A stretch of 64,000 nucleotides of DNA from Streptomyces sp. DH41. Its GTDB lineage: Bacteria > Actinomycetota > Actinomycetes > Streptomycetales > Streptomycetaceae. Below, in pieces: positions 25,112-33,544 of this stretch. Under the pieces are notes generated by a model, which was given only the letters and a program-made list of their open reading frames with translations, was not told where the DNA came from and searched no databases. The translations under genes and the position numbers were made by a program. The stretch spans positions 62,001-126,000 of the forward strand of contig NZ_JARVKY010000020.1 in the NCBI RefSeq assembly GCF_029813785.1, in the 5' to 3' direction. How positions within the stretch are numbered: position 1 is the first letter of the stretch; the number at the start of each line of letters is the position of its first letter.

Positions 25112-25687
25112 CTATCCGTCGTCCCGCCGCAGTCGCGCGACCGTCACCCCGCCACCGACCGCCACCAGGCCCACGACCACCCCGGCGGCGATAACCCGGC
25201 CCGTCATGGACCCGGGCCCGGTCACCGGGACCACCGCGGCGACCGCCACCAGGCCGGCCCCCGCACAGGCCGCGACCGCCTCCGCCCACGCGCGCGCGGC
25301 CCCGCGGCCCCACCGCCACGGCCACGTCTCGCTCGTCACCAGGTAGGCGACCAGCAGCCCGACCACGCAGGCCCCTTCCCACCGGGCCGGATCGCCGGTC
25401 GACGCGATCATCACCACGCCACCCGCCAGCACCGTCGTCCGGTGTCGCAGCAGGCGGTGGGACCATCGCGTGGACTCCAGTGACGGCCGCCGGTCCAGCG
25501 CCGGAGCCGCCCATACGGCGAAGACCACCGCGCAGCCGAGGGCGAGCGCACCCCGTGTGCCGCTCACCGTCGTCCACGGACGCCACGCCGTCACGACGGC
25601 CGCCGCTCCCAGCACCCGCACCGGCAGGGTGCCGGCCCAGTAGAACAGGTACTCCCGGAGGCCGACCCGGGCATTCAGTACCGTCAT
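25112..25687 (-). CDS. Membrane protein at the end of the MoxR/DUF58 operon
   Basis: 191 aa with about five hydrophobic segments (VLGAAAVVTAW, LALGCAVVFAVWAAP, VLAGGVVMIAS, ACVVGLLVAYLVTS, AGAGLVAVAAVVPV, VIAAGVVVGLVAVGGG). Its ATG overlaps the DUF58 stop (ATGA), so it belongs to that operon. No recognised domain; position suggests an accessory membrane component. The basic tail (RLRRDDG) likely faces the cytoplasm. Confidence 0.8.
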   Translation of the reverse strand: MTVLNARVGLREYLFYWAGTLPVRVLGAAAVVTAWRPWTTVSGTRGALALGCAVVFAVWAAPALDRRPSLESTRWSHRLLRHRTTVLAGGVVMIASTGDPARWEGACVVGLLVAYLVTSETWPWRWGRGAARAWAEAVAACAGAGLVAVAAVVPVTGPGSMTGRVIAAGVVVGLVAVGGGVTVARLRRDDG

Positions 25688-27018
25688 CCAGCGCGCCCCC
25701 TTCCGCCGACACGCCCCGACAGCAGGGGCGCCAAGGCCAGATCCAACGACTCACCCGCTCCGTGCCGCAGCACCGGCACCCCGCTGTCGCGCAGGGCGAA
25801 GCGCATCGCGTCCCGCTCCGCGCGCCACAGCCGGAGCCCCAACTCGCCCGCCACGTCACCCGGTTCGACTCGCGGGTCGCCACTCGGGATCTCCACGACG
25901 ACGGGGCGGCGCCCCCGGGCCTGGAGGTCCCGCAGCACCTTCAGCACCCGTGCGTCGCTGAGCGGGGTGAACACGTACACGAGTGCGCCCTCCGGGAGCG
26001 CGGGCGGCGGCAGCCGCTCGAGGCCGGGGGCGTCGAACCGCCGGTCCTTGCGGACGTCGAGGACGCTCTCCACGATGCGGTAGAACGCCGCGTCACCGGT
26101 GCCCGGCGCCAGCCAGCGCGTGGTGCCCCCGGTCGAGACGACCCCCACCCGGTCGTGGGTGCGCAGATAGGCCCGGGTGAGCCCGGTGGCGGCGCGCACC
26201 GTCTCGTCCAGGGACGACACCCCGGTCACCGGGTCGACGACGTCCCCGAACGCGTCGATCAGCATCACCGTGTCGGCGGCCCGCTCGGCCGCGAACCGGT
26301 GCAGCTGAACGGCTCCGCGCCGGGTCGTCGACGGCCAGTGGATGCGCCGCTGCCGTTCCCCAGGCACCCAGGGGCCCACTCCGATGACCTCGACCCCCTC
26401 TCCGGCCTGCGGTGAGGCGTGCTCGCCGAGCCGCTGCGGCAGCCGTGCCGGGATCGGCGTGAACCGTGACTGCGCGGCGTGCGGGAACACGGCCACCTCG
26501 GCCGCCTCCACGCGCACGGTGCGACGCACGGTGCCTCCGGCGTCGTACACGTCGAGGTCCACAGGTCCGAGCGACCAGCGTCCCCAGTGCAGCGCGGTGT
26601 GGCGCAGCGTCACCGTGGACGGGCCGACGACGACCTCGTCGAGCCGCAGGCCGGGGCCGAGCGTGACACCGGGGTCGAGGCGGACGGCGTCGCCGTCGTG
26701 GGCCACCGAGATGCGGAGGGTGACGGTGTCGCCCTCGAAGCAGCGGCCCGGTTCGACGCTCGCCGACGTCTCGACGCGCCGTGGGTGGGCCCGGGGCAGC
26801 GCCAGTGCGAGCAGTACCAGCGGTGCCGCCGCGAGTGCCAGGAGCCATGCCCGCCCGGTGAGCAGCGCGGCGGACAGTGCGATGACTGCGACGGTCAGCA
26901 GGCGCAGCGTCCGCTCGCCCGGACGCGGCCCGCCGGGCGGCGGGGGCGGTGCCTGCGCCGGGGCGGTGCGCCCTTCCAGGGCGCGGACCACACCCGCGTC
27001 CGGCGGCGGTGCGGTCAT
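25684..27018 (-). CDS. DUF58-domain protein
   Basis: 444 aa. Two N-terminal membrane segments (TVAVIALSAALLTG, WLLALAAAPLVLLALAL) precede a beta-rich extracytoplasmic-type domain and then the DUF58 core GVGPWVPGERQRRIHWPSTTRRGAVQLHRF. The C-terminal half has a vWA-like fold (ADTVMLIDAFGD, VGVVSTGG). DUF58 proteins are encoded with MoxR ATPases and are thought to be their partners in metal insertion or protein maturation. The start overlaps the MoxR stop (ATGA). Confidence 0.93.
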   Translation of the reverse strand: MTAPPPDAGVVRALEGRTAPAQAPPPPPGGPRPGERTLRLLTVAVIALSAALLTGRAWLLALAAAPLVLLALALPRAHPRRVETSASVEPGRCFEGDTVTLRISVAHDGDAVRLDPGVTLGPGLRLDEVVVGPSTVTLRHTALHWGRWSLGPVDLDVYDAGGTVRRTVRVEAAEVAVFPHAAQSRFTPIPARLPQRLGEHASPQAGEGVEVIGVGPWVPGERQRRIHWPSTTRRGAVQLHRFAAERAADTVMLIDAFGDVVDPVTGVSSLDETVRAATGLTRAYLRTHDRVGVVSTGGTTRWLAPGTGDAAFYRIVESVLDVRKDRRFDAPGLERLPPPALPEGALVYVFTPLSDARVLKVLRDLQARGRRPVVVEIPSGDPRVEPGDVAGELGLRLWRAERDAMRFALRDSGVPVLRHGAGESLDLALAPLLSGRVGGRGRAG

Positions 27019-28025
27019 GACGAGGCGTTGGTGACGGCGGCGGCCGTACGCCGGGTCGCCGGCGTGCCGACACTGCCGACGATCTCGCGCAGCACGTCGT
27101 CCGTGGACACCTCGCGCACCCACAACTCCGGCCGCAGCGACACCCGGTGGGCCAGCGCGGGCACCGCGAGGGACTTGACGTCCTCCGGGACGACGTAGTC
27201 ACGGCCGTCCAGCACGGCGCGGGCCCGCGCGAGCTGGACCAGGGCGAGTCCGCCGCGCGGCGAGGCGCCGATGCTGATCTGGGGATGGCCGCGGGTCGCG
27301 CCGACCAGCGCGACGGCGTACTCCAGCAGGTCGTCGTCGATCTCCACACGCTCGACCACGGCCCGCCACGCCACGACGTCGGCAGGCCCTGCGAGCCGGT
27401 CGAGCACGGCCTCGGGCGCGGCCCGGTCGATCCGGGCCCGTAGCATCGCCAGTTCCTCACGGGCGGTCAGATAACCCATCCGCACGCGCAGCTGGAACCG
27501 GTCGAGCTGTGCCTCGGGCAAGGAGTAGGTGCCCTCGTACTCCACCGGGTTGGCGGTCGCGATCACCAGGAACGGGTCGGCGAGCGGCCGGGTCTCGCCG
27601 TCCACGGTCACCTGCGACTCCGCCATCGCCTCCAGCAGCGCGGCCTGTGTCTTGGGCGGCGTCCGGTTGATCTCGTCGGCGAGCAGGAGGTGGGTGAAGA
27701 CCGGGCCGGGGTGGAACACCATCTCACCGGTGCGCTGGTCGTACAGAGGCGTTCCGGTGACGTCGGAGGGCAGCAGGTCGGGCGTGAACTGGATCCGGCG
27801 GAAGTCCAGACCGAGCGTGGTGGCGAAGGACCGCGCGAGGAGGGTCTTGCCGAGCCCCGGCAGGTCCTCGACGAGGACGTGGCCGCCGGCCAGCACACCC
27901 AGCATCACCAGCTCCAGGGCGTCCGGCTTGCCGACGACGGCACGGCCTATCTCGCGCAGTACGGCGCCGGCCTCCTCGCCGACCTGCTCGGCGGTGCGAA
28001 GCCCGGGCGTGGGGTCAGTCGTCAC
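27015..28025 (-). CDS. MoxR-family AAA+ ATPase
   Basis: 336 aa from GTG at 28025 with AAGGAA upstream. Motifs: LVEDLPGLGKTLLARSFA (Walker A), THLLLADEINRTPPKTQAA (Walker B), ATANPVEYEG (sensor 1) and the C-terminal lid with REVSTDDVLREIV. MoxR ATPases act as chaperones that mature partner proteins; the coupled DUF58 and DUF4129 genes are the usual partners. It lies 11 bp downstream of the preceding gene and its stop overlaps the DUF58 start. Confidence 0.95.
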   Translation of the reverse strand: MTTDPTPGLRTAEQVGEEAGAVLREIGRAVVGKPDALELVMLGVLAGGHVLVEDLPGLGKTLLARSFATTLGLDFRRIQFTPDLLPSDVTGTPLYDQRTGEMVFHPGPVFTHLLLADEINRTPPKTQAALLEAMAESQVTVDGETRPLADPFLVIATANPVEYEGTYSLPEAQLDRFQLRVRMGYLTAREELAMLRARIDRAAPEAVLDRLAGPADVVAWRAVVERVEIDDDLLEYAVALVGATRGHPQISIGASPRGGLALVQLARARAVLDGRDYVVPEDVKSLAVPALAHRVSLRPELWVREVSTDDVLREIVGSVGTPATRRTAAAVTNASS

Positions 28026-28036
28026 GTGGCTGTTCC

Positions 28037-28612
28037 TTACCGGTGCGGGTGCGGGTGCGGGTGCGGGTGCGGGGCGCGGGGTGCGCTGAGCGTTTCGAGC
28101 CGGTCGACGAGGCGGTGCAGCACGTCGACGGGAACCTCGCCGCCGGGCCCGGCCCGGGGTGGCTCGGTCCCGAGCCACGGCCACAGCTCTGGGCCGATCA
28201 ACGCGGCCGCCCGCTCGGGCTGCTGGTCGAGTGAGACGTGGTGGTGTTCGGCGAGCGCGGCGGCGTAGAGGTGGCGCAGCTCGGGCCGGAGCACCGCACG
28301 GTAGTAGAGGGCGCCGTCCGGCCCCGTGGCGGTCCCCACGTTCCGCCGCCACTCGCCCATGCCCGGAGCCCGCGTCCGCAGCAGCCGCACCTCTTCCCGG
28401 CGTCCGGAGTCGAAGGCGGCCGCGCCGGCGGCGTACCGGGCGACGACCAGCGCCACGACGACCAGCAGCACCAGGAGGGCGCCGGCCGCCTCGAACCCGT
28501 CGAGGAGCAGGATGAGCAGGACACCGGAGCCGGCGACCGCGCCGCAGAGCAGCCCGAGCCGGCCCAGGGTGAGCATGTCCCCTCCCGGAGTCTCCTCCAC
28601 CGGTCGGATCAC
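28037..28612 (-). CDS. Small membrane protein of the MoxR operon with repeat-derived HP tail
   Basis: 191 aa if the GTG at 28612 is used (GGGGAGGG 7 bp upstream); an ATG at 28576 with GGGAGGGGAC directly upstream would give MLTLGRLGLLCG and is almost equally good. Two hydrophobic segments (LLCGAVAGSGVLLILLL and LVLLVVVALVVARYAAG) are followed by a soluble domain (ELRHLYAAALAEHHHVSLDQQPERAAALIG). The C-terminus ends in HPHPHPHPHR, encoded by a GCGGGT-type hexamer array, so the tail is probably variable between strains. Function unknown; it lies between DUF4129 and MoxR genes. Confidence 0.75.
   Translation of the reverse strand: MIRPVEETPGGDMLTLGRLGLLCGAVAGSGVLLILLLDGFEAAGALLVLLVVVALVVARYAAGAAAFDSGRREEVRLLRTRAPGMGEWRRNVGTATGPDGALYYRAVLRPELRHLYAAALAEHHHVSLDQQPERAAALIGPELWPWLGTEPPRAGPGGEVPVDVLHRLVDRLETLSAPRAPHPHPHPHPHR
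28045..28074. repeat. GCGGGT hexamer array in the 3' end of a membrane protein gene
   Basis: Four GCGGGT units and one GCGGGG; read on the minus strand they encode the repeated His-Pro tail. The same hexamer forms the array at 9775-9816. Confidence 0.9.
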
Positions 28613-28652
28613 CGCGCGCCCTCCCCGTTCACCGCGTACCCTCCCCGTTCAC
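28613..28652. repeat. 20-bp tandem duplication at a stop/start junction
   Basis: Two copies of a 20-mer (minus strand GTGAACGGGGAGGGxxCGCG) differing at two positions. The upstream copy encodes the last residues of the DUF4129 protein, the second supplies the ribosome binding site of the next gene. Confidence 0.9.
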
Positions 28653-29585
28653 CGGCGCGCCCTCCCGGCCCCGCAGCAGCGAGGCGATCTCCTCCAGAGC
28701 GCCGGCCGCGGCCTCGCGGTGCGAGGCGTCCATGGGGTGCGAGGAGTAGCGGGCCTCGCGGAACAGCGCCGTAAGCCGCGGGGCGGCCGGGCCGGGGGCG
28801 AGACCCGCGCCGACGGCTCGGGTGAGCAGGTCGGTGGGACTGTCGGAGGCGTGCCGCGGCACGCCGGACGCGACGAGGGCGTCCTCCATCCCGGCGTAAC
28901 AGGCGATGACGGCGGCACGGACGTCTCCGGTGTCGTCCAGGGCGCGGCGCCCCGACCGCACCGCGGACAGCAGCACGCGCGCGTCGTCGTCCTCGGCCAC
29001 CGCGCTCCCGTGACCGGGGTGTCGCGGCACCCTGAGCCCGAGCCGTCGCAGCCGTCGCACGACGGCCACCGCGACGATCACGCCGACGACCGCGGCCAGC
29101 AGACCGAGTACGAGGTACAGCGGCAGGGACGGAAGACGCGCCGAATCCCCCGAACCCTCCGTGGGCACCGGCCCGCCGGTAGCCGGCTGGGTGGGGAGCC
29201 GCGTCGGGACGACTGGCGGTGGATCGGACTGGGCGCTGCCGGAGAACCGGTGCAGGACCAGGGCCAGAACGCCGACGACGCCCGCCCCGGCCAGCAGCAG
29301 CGGCGCGGCGATCTCCCGCAGCCGCTCCTCGCCCGGCGACAGCACGGCGCGGTAGGAGTTGAACCGGGGACGGAGGCGCGCGACGAGCCGCATGACTCCG
29401 ACCGTCCAGGCGACGGACGAGAGGGTCACGACGGCCCAGTGGCTCAGCGGCCCCTCGCCGTCGTGCAGCAGTCCTGCCGGGGGCCGCAGCGCGAGGGCGG
29501 CGACGGCCAGTGTCCCGACCACAGCGACGGCGACCACCACCCCGGGCGGCACCGCCCGCTGCCTCGCCCGCCCCCCGCGTCGCAT
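28629..29585 (-). CDS. DUF4129-domain membrane protein
   Basis: 318 aa from ATG at 29585 (GAGGGGACGGC upstream); a GTG at 29627 adds 14 residues. Four hydrophobic segments (VVVAVAVVGTLAVAALAL, VVTLSSVAWTVGVMRLV, LLLAGAGVVGVLALVLH, YLVLGLLAAVVGVIVAVAVV) precede the cytoplasmic DUF4129 region, recognised by IACYAGMEDALVASGVPR and the SPTDLLTRAV segment. DUF4129 commonly ends transglutaminase-like membrane proteins beside moxR and DUF58 genes. It is the first gene of this operon. Confidence 0.88.
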   Translation of the reverse strand: MRRGGRARQRAVPPGVVVAVAVVGTLAVAALALRPPAGLLHDGEGPLSHWAVVTLSSVAWTVGVMRLVARLRPRFNSYRAVLSPGEERLREIAAPLLLAGAGVVGVLALVLHRFSGSAQSDPPPVVPTRLPTQPATGGPVPTEGSGDSARLPSLPLYLVLGLLAAVVGVIVAVAVVRRLRRLGLRVPRHPGHGSAVAEDDDARVLLSAVRSGRRALDDTGDVRAAVIACYAGMEDALVASGVPRHASDSPTDLLTRAVGAGLAPGPAAPRLTALFREARYSSHPMDASHREAAAGALEEIASLLRGREGAPVNGEGTR

Positions 29586-29673
29586 GCCGTCCCCTCGTCG
29601 AACTCGTCCCCCCGAACGCCAGTTCACCGCAATCTTGGCACATGCCCCGCCGACCGCCTACGGCGCGACGCGG

Positions 29674-29745
29674 CGACCCCGTGACCTCACGACCCCGTAA
29701 CCCCGTGACCCGCGACCTCGTAACCCCGCGGTCACCGGTCACGCC
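29674..29745. repeat. Degenerate CCCCGTRAC repeats after mmuM
   Basis: A stretch of about 70 bp with repeated GACCCCGTGAC/GACCTCGTAAC-like words, ending in GGTCACCGGTCAC, spanning the mmuM stop. No gene; possibly an imperfect terminator or slippage product. Confidence 0.5.
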
Positions 29746-30647
29746 GGTGGCAGTGCCGCCGCCACCGACCTGATGGCTCCCGGCCCCACCCGGCAGCACC
29801 CGCCGACCAGCCGGGCCCCGGCAGCCCGCCAGCCCCGTACCCGCTCGGCGGCGAACGAGGAACGCCCCCGCCACGCCCGCGCCCGGGCGTCCCACGCCTC
29901 GCCGCTGTTGGGATAGGCGACGACCGGTTTGCCCGTGACCCGGGCGGCCGTCTCGACCGCGCCCGCCACGTCCTCGGGGGCGCAGCAGTTCACGCCCACC
30001 GCGATCACCTCCTCCGCGTCGGCCGCCAGGGCGAAGGCCTCCTCCAGCGGCTGGCCGGCGCGGGTGCGGTCGCCCGTGACCGTGTACGACAGCCAGGCCG
30101 GCACGCCCAGTCCGCGCACCGCCCGCAGCAGCGCCGCGGCCTCCTCCGTGTCGGGGACCGTCTCCAGCGCGAGGACGTCGGGCCGGGCGGTGGCCAGGAC
30201 CTCCAGCCGGGGCCGGTGGAAGCGCTCCAGTTCCCCGGCGCCGAGCCCGTACCGGCCCCGGTACTCGGAGCCGTCCGCGAGCATCGCCCCGTACGGGCCG
30301 GCCGACGCCGCCACCCACAGGGGGCGGGATGTACGCGCCCGGTGGGCGGCGTCCCGGGCCAGTTCGACGCTGAGCGTGAGCAGTTCGGCCGCGCGCCGCC
30401 GGTCGATGCCGCGCCGGGCGAAGCCCTCGAAGGTGGCCTGGTAGCTGGAGGTGATCGCCACGTCCGCGCCCGCCTCGAAGTAGGCGAGATGCGCTTCGGT
30501 GATCGCGCCCGGGTCCTCGGCGAGCAGACGGGCCGACCACAGTGCGTCGCTCAGGTCGTACCCGGCCGACTCCAGCTGGTTGGACAGCCCGCCGTCGAGG
30601 ACGAGGGCGCGGCCGGAGGTGAGGGCGTCGGCGAAGTCGCTGGTCAT
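29739..30647 (-). CDS. mmuM: Homocysteine S-methyltransferase
   Basis: 302 aa. It transfers a methyl group (from S-methylmethionine or AdoMet) to homocysteine, making methionine. The zinc-site cysteines are in GVNCCAPEDV and VGGCCRVGPG, and LVLDGGLSNQLE and TSSYQATFEGFARRG are family signatures. Size matches MmuM. It is transcribed alone, divergent from the CPBP/two-component operon, and adds to the sulfur amino-acid theme of the window without being linked to the cys operon. Confidence 0.93.
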   Translation of the reverse strand: MTSDFADALTSGRALVLDGGLSNQLESAGYDLSDALWSARLLAEDPGAITEAHLAYFEAGADVAITSSYQATFEGFARRGIDRRRAAELLTLSVELARDAAHRARTSRPLWVAASAGPYGAMLADGSEYRGRYGLGAGELERFHRPRLEVLATARPDVLALETVPDTEEAAALLRAVRGLGVPAWLSYTVTGDRTRAGQPLEEAFALAADAEEVIAVGVNCCAPEDVAGAVETAARVTGKPVVAYPNSGEAWDARARAWRGRSSFAAERVRGWRAAGARLVGGCCRVGPGAIRSVAAALPPA

Positions 30648-30806
30648 GGCACGAGGCTAGCCAGTTGGCCGGGGGCCTGGAGGTCTTGTCCCCCGTGAGA
30701 GCTACGGCGAGGTGTCCACCGTGAGGTGACGATCTCCGGCCGCCGGATCCGTAGCGTCGATTGCAGCCCGCGGCGCTCGAGTCCGGGGCCCGACCAAGGA
30801 GTTCGC

Positions 30807-31643
30807 GTGAGGTTTGTCTGGCAGTTCCTGGCCGTGTTCGCGGCCTACGCCATCGGTGGCATCGCCACCAACGCCGTGAAGGACAACGACTGGCTCACCC
30901 TGGTCCTCGGGCTCACGGCAGCCGCGCTGGTGGTGTTCGTGTACGCCTGGGTGGTGCGGCGGACCGAGCGCCGGCAGGCCCTGGACGTGGCCCGGGAAGG
31001 TGCCGCGGCCAAGCTCGGCTGGGGGACACTGATCGGCCTCGGGCTGTTCGGAGCCGTCATCGCGAACCTCCTCGCCGCCGGGCACTACGAGGTCGACGGC
31101 CTGGGCTCGGTGCAGGGCGCGGTCGGGCTGGTCGGGTTCATGGCCGCAGCCGCCGCGACGGAGGAGGTCGTGTTCCGCGGGGTCCTGTTCCGGATCATCG
31201 AGGAGCACATCGGCACGTACCTCTCGCTGGGTCTCACCGGCCTCGTGTTCGGCCTCATGCACCTGCTCAACGAGGACGCCACCCTGTGGGGCGCCATCGC
31301 CATCGCCATCGAGGCCGGCTTCATGCTCGCCGCCGCGTACGCCGCCACCCGCAACCTCTGGCTCGTGATCGGCGTCCACTTCGGCTGGAACTTCGCCGCG
31401 GGCGGCATCTTCAGCACCGTGGTCTCCGGCAACGGAACCAGCGAGGGACTCCTGGACGCCTCGATGTCGGGGCCGAAGCTGCTCACCGGCGGCGACTTCG
31501 GGCCGGAGGGCAGCGTCTACGCGGTCGGCTTCGGCGCGCTGCTGACGATCGTGTTCCTGTGGCTGGCCCACCGGCGCGGCAACATCAAGCCCCGCTCCCG
31601 GCGCGCCGCCCGTGTCGACTCCACCGCTACACTTCCCCGGTGA
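30807..31643 (+). CDS. CPBP-family intramembrane metalloprotease
   Basis: 278 aa, GTG start with AAGGAG 5 bp away. Eight or so hydrophobic segments carry the three CPBP/Abi motifs: EEVVFRG (E119-E120), FGLMH and HFGWN. This places it with the glutamate/histidine membrane proteases that include Rce1, which cleave prenylated or membrane peptides. Its stop overlaps the sensor kinase start (GTGA), so the protease and the two-component system form one operon. Confidence 0.93.
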   Translation: MRFVWQFLAVFAAYAIGGIATNAVKDNDWLTLVLGLTAAALVVFVYAWVVRRTERRQALDVAREGAAAKLGWGTLIGLGLFGAVIANLLAAGHYEVDGLGSVQGAVGLVGFMAAAAATEEVVFRGVLFRIIEEHIGTYLSLGLTGLVFGLMHLLNEDATLWGAIAIAIEAGFMLAAAYAATRNLWLVIGVHFGWNFAAGGIFSTVVSGNGTSEGLLDASMSGPKLLTGGDFGPEGSVYAVGFGALLTIVFLWLAHRRGNIKPRSRRAARVDSTATLPR

Positions 31644-32818
31644 TCGATCGTCGGCGGGTTCCGGAGCTGTGGCACCGGCTCGACGTCACGGTCCGGGATC
31701 TCCCGTTCGGGGTGCTGCTCCTCGTCGCGTCGCTCCTGCCGGGGCTGCGCGGCAACGGGACGGAGGTCGGCGGCCTGCCGACCCAGCCCCTCGACACGCT
31801 GGGTGGCGTGGCGGCCGTCCTCCAGTGCCTTCCGCTCGCCCTGCGCCGACGGTGGCCCATCCTCTGCCTCGCGTTGATCGCGATCGGCTTCGCCATCGAT
31901 CAGGTCAACGGTTACCACCTGCTCGCCGGCACCGCGCTGCCCATCGCGCTGCTGAGCGCCGGGTCGCATCTGGACCGGTACCGGCGCGTCACCCTGGTCG
32001 TCCTCTCCGCCGCGTACGTGCCGCTGGCCGTCGTGCTCCACCGGCGCGGTCCGGGCGAACCGGCGGCCGAGTTCGTGACGTTCTACCTGGCGATCGGCCT
32101 CGCGTGGGGTGTCGGCGTGTGGATGCGCACCGCCCGGGCCGCGGAGGCCGAGCGCCGTGACCGCGTCGCCGACGACGCCCGTGCCGCCGAACGCACCCGC
32201 ATCGCACGCGAGTTGCACGACGTCGTGACCCACCACGTGACGGCGATGGTCGTACAGGCGGAGGCGGCACGGTATCTGACCGCCGCGCCGGAGCGCCTCG
32301 ACCAGACCCTGACCGCCGTCAGCGACACCGGCCGGCGGGCCATCACCGACCTGCGGCACCTGCTCGACCTGCTCAACCCGGATCACGGGACCGGCCAGGG
32401 ATCCGGCCCCGGCAGCGAGGCCAGGACACCGCCCGTCGGCAGGCTCCTCACCCTGGTCGAGCAGACGCGGCGGGCCGGGCAGCCGGTGGAGTTCACCGAG
32501 GAGGGCACCCCGGCGACGTCGACCGGCAGCGCCGACCTCGTGGCGTACAGGGTCGTGCAGGAAGCCCTGACGAACGCACTGAAGTACGACCGTGGAAGCC
32601 ACACTTCGGTCCTGGTGCACCATGGCGAAAGGGAGATCACCGTGGAGGTCGGCACGGACGGCTCGGGAACGCGGGCCGGGTCTCCCGGCGGCAGCGGGCG
32701 GGGCCTGGCCGGGCTGCGTGAACGGGTCGACGTCCTGGGCGGCGACTTCAGCGCGGACCACAGGGCGAGCGGTGGCTTCGTCGTCCGGGCGCGGATACCC
32801 GCGGGGAGCCCGTCATGA
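31640..32818 (+). CDS. NarL-type sensor histidine kinase
   Basis: 392 aa, GTG start overlapping the protease stop. Four to five N-terminal membrane segments (VLLLVASLLPG, LCLALIAIGFAID, LALLSAG-type, VTLVVLSAAYVPLAVVL, AIGLAWGVGVWM) lead to a HisKA_3 dimerisation domain with the phospho-acceptor His (H193 in RIARELHDVVTHH). The ATPase domain has VVQEALTNALKY (N box) and GSGRGLAGLRER (G2 box). There is almost no extracytoplasmic loop, so it may sense a membrane signal or its neighbour. It should phosphorylate the next gene's product. Confidence 0.95.
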   Translation: MIDRRRVPELWHRLDVTVRDLPFGVLLLVASLLPGLRGNGTEVGGLPTQPLDTLGGVAAVLQCLPLALRRRWPILCLALIAIGFAIDQVNGYHLLAGTALPIALLSAGSHLDRYRRVTLVVLSAAYVPLAVVLHRRGPGEPAAEFVTFYLAIGLAWGVGVWMRTARAAEAERRDRVADDARAAERTRIARELHDVVTHHVTAMVVQAEAARYLTAAPERLDQTLTAVSDTGRRAITDLRHLLDLLNPDHGTGQGSGPGSEARTPPVGRLLTLVEQTRRAGQPVEFTEEGTPATSTGSADLVAYRVVQEALTNALKYDRGSHTSVLVHHGEREITVEVGTDGSGTRAGSPGGSGRGLAGLRERVDVLGGDFSADHRASGGFVVRARIPAGSPS

Positions 32819-33474
32819 GCGCGCCGGTCCGGGTCCTGGTCTGCGACGACCAGGTACTGATCCGTACCGGGCTGGCGACCATCATCGACGCGCAGCCCGA
32901 CCTGGAGGTGGCGGGCGAGTGCGGGGACGGGCAGGCCGCGGTCGACCTGGCCGGCGAACTGCGTCCGGACGTCGTGGTGATGGACGTACGCATGCCCGTG
33001 CTCGACGGCATCGAGGCCACCCGCCTGCTGGCCGGCGCAGGGGTGGCGCATCCCGTCAAGGTGCTCGTGGTGACGACGTTCAACCTGGACGAGTACGTGT
33101 ACGAGGCGCTGCGCGCCGGAGCGAGCGGGTTCCTGCTCAAGGACGCGCCGCCCGACCGGCTGCTGCACGGCATCCGGACCGTGGCCATGGGCGCGGCGCT
33201 GCTGGACCCCGACGTGACGCGCCGGCTCGTCGGCCAGTACGCCGCCCGCATCCGGCCCACCCGTGGCAACTCGAACGACATCCCGCTGACCCCACGGGAG
33301 ACGGAGGTCCTCCGCCTCATCGCGGACGGCCTCTCCAACAGCGAGATCGCCGCGGCTCTCGTGATCAGCCCCGAGACCGTCAAGACCTTCGTGTCCCGCA
33401 TCCTCACCAAGCTCGACCTGCGCGACCGCGTCCAGGCGGTCGTCTACGCCTACCGGCACGGGCTGGTGACCTGA
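32815..33474 (+). CDS. NarL/LuxR-type response regulator
   Basis: 219 aa. Receiver domain with acidic pair D11-D12, phospho-acceptor D57 (VVMDVRMPVLDG), the switch Thr (VVTTF) and Lys (FLLKDAPP). The LuxR helix-turn-helix is LTPRETEVLRLIADGLSNSEIA followed by SPETVKTFVSRILTKL. The start overlaps the kinase stop (ATGA). The likely target is the operon or nearby envelope genes, but this cannot be read from the sequence. Confidence 0.96.
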   Translation: MSAPVRVLVCDDQVLIRTGLATIIDAQPDLEVAGECGDGQAAVDLAGELRPDVVVMDVRMPVLDGIEATRLLAGAGVAHPVKVLVVTTFNLDEYVYEALRAGASGFLLKDAPPDRLLHGIRTVAMGAALLDPDVTRRLVGQYAARIRPTRGNSNDIPLTPRETEVLRLIADGLSNSEIAAALVISPETVKTFVSRILTKLDLRDRVQAVVYAYRHGLVT

Positions 33475-33544
33475 CGCGCGCGTCGCGACAGCGGCGGTGC
33501 CGGACCCGTCGACCTCTCCACGGCACACCCTCACCCTTTTCGGC

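Noticed and set aside
23085..25883. 932-aa minus-strand frame
   Set aside because: Antisense to the carboxylesterase and the HATPase protein genes.
28609..30540. 643-aa minus-strand frame
   Set aside because: Alternate frame of mmuM and the DUF4129 gene; no domain.
30648..30806. Promoter hexamers for the CPBP operon
   Set aside because: Candidates (GTGACG and TAGCGT) are spaced about 20 bp and do not fit.
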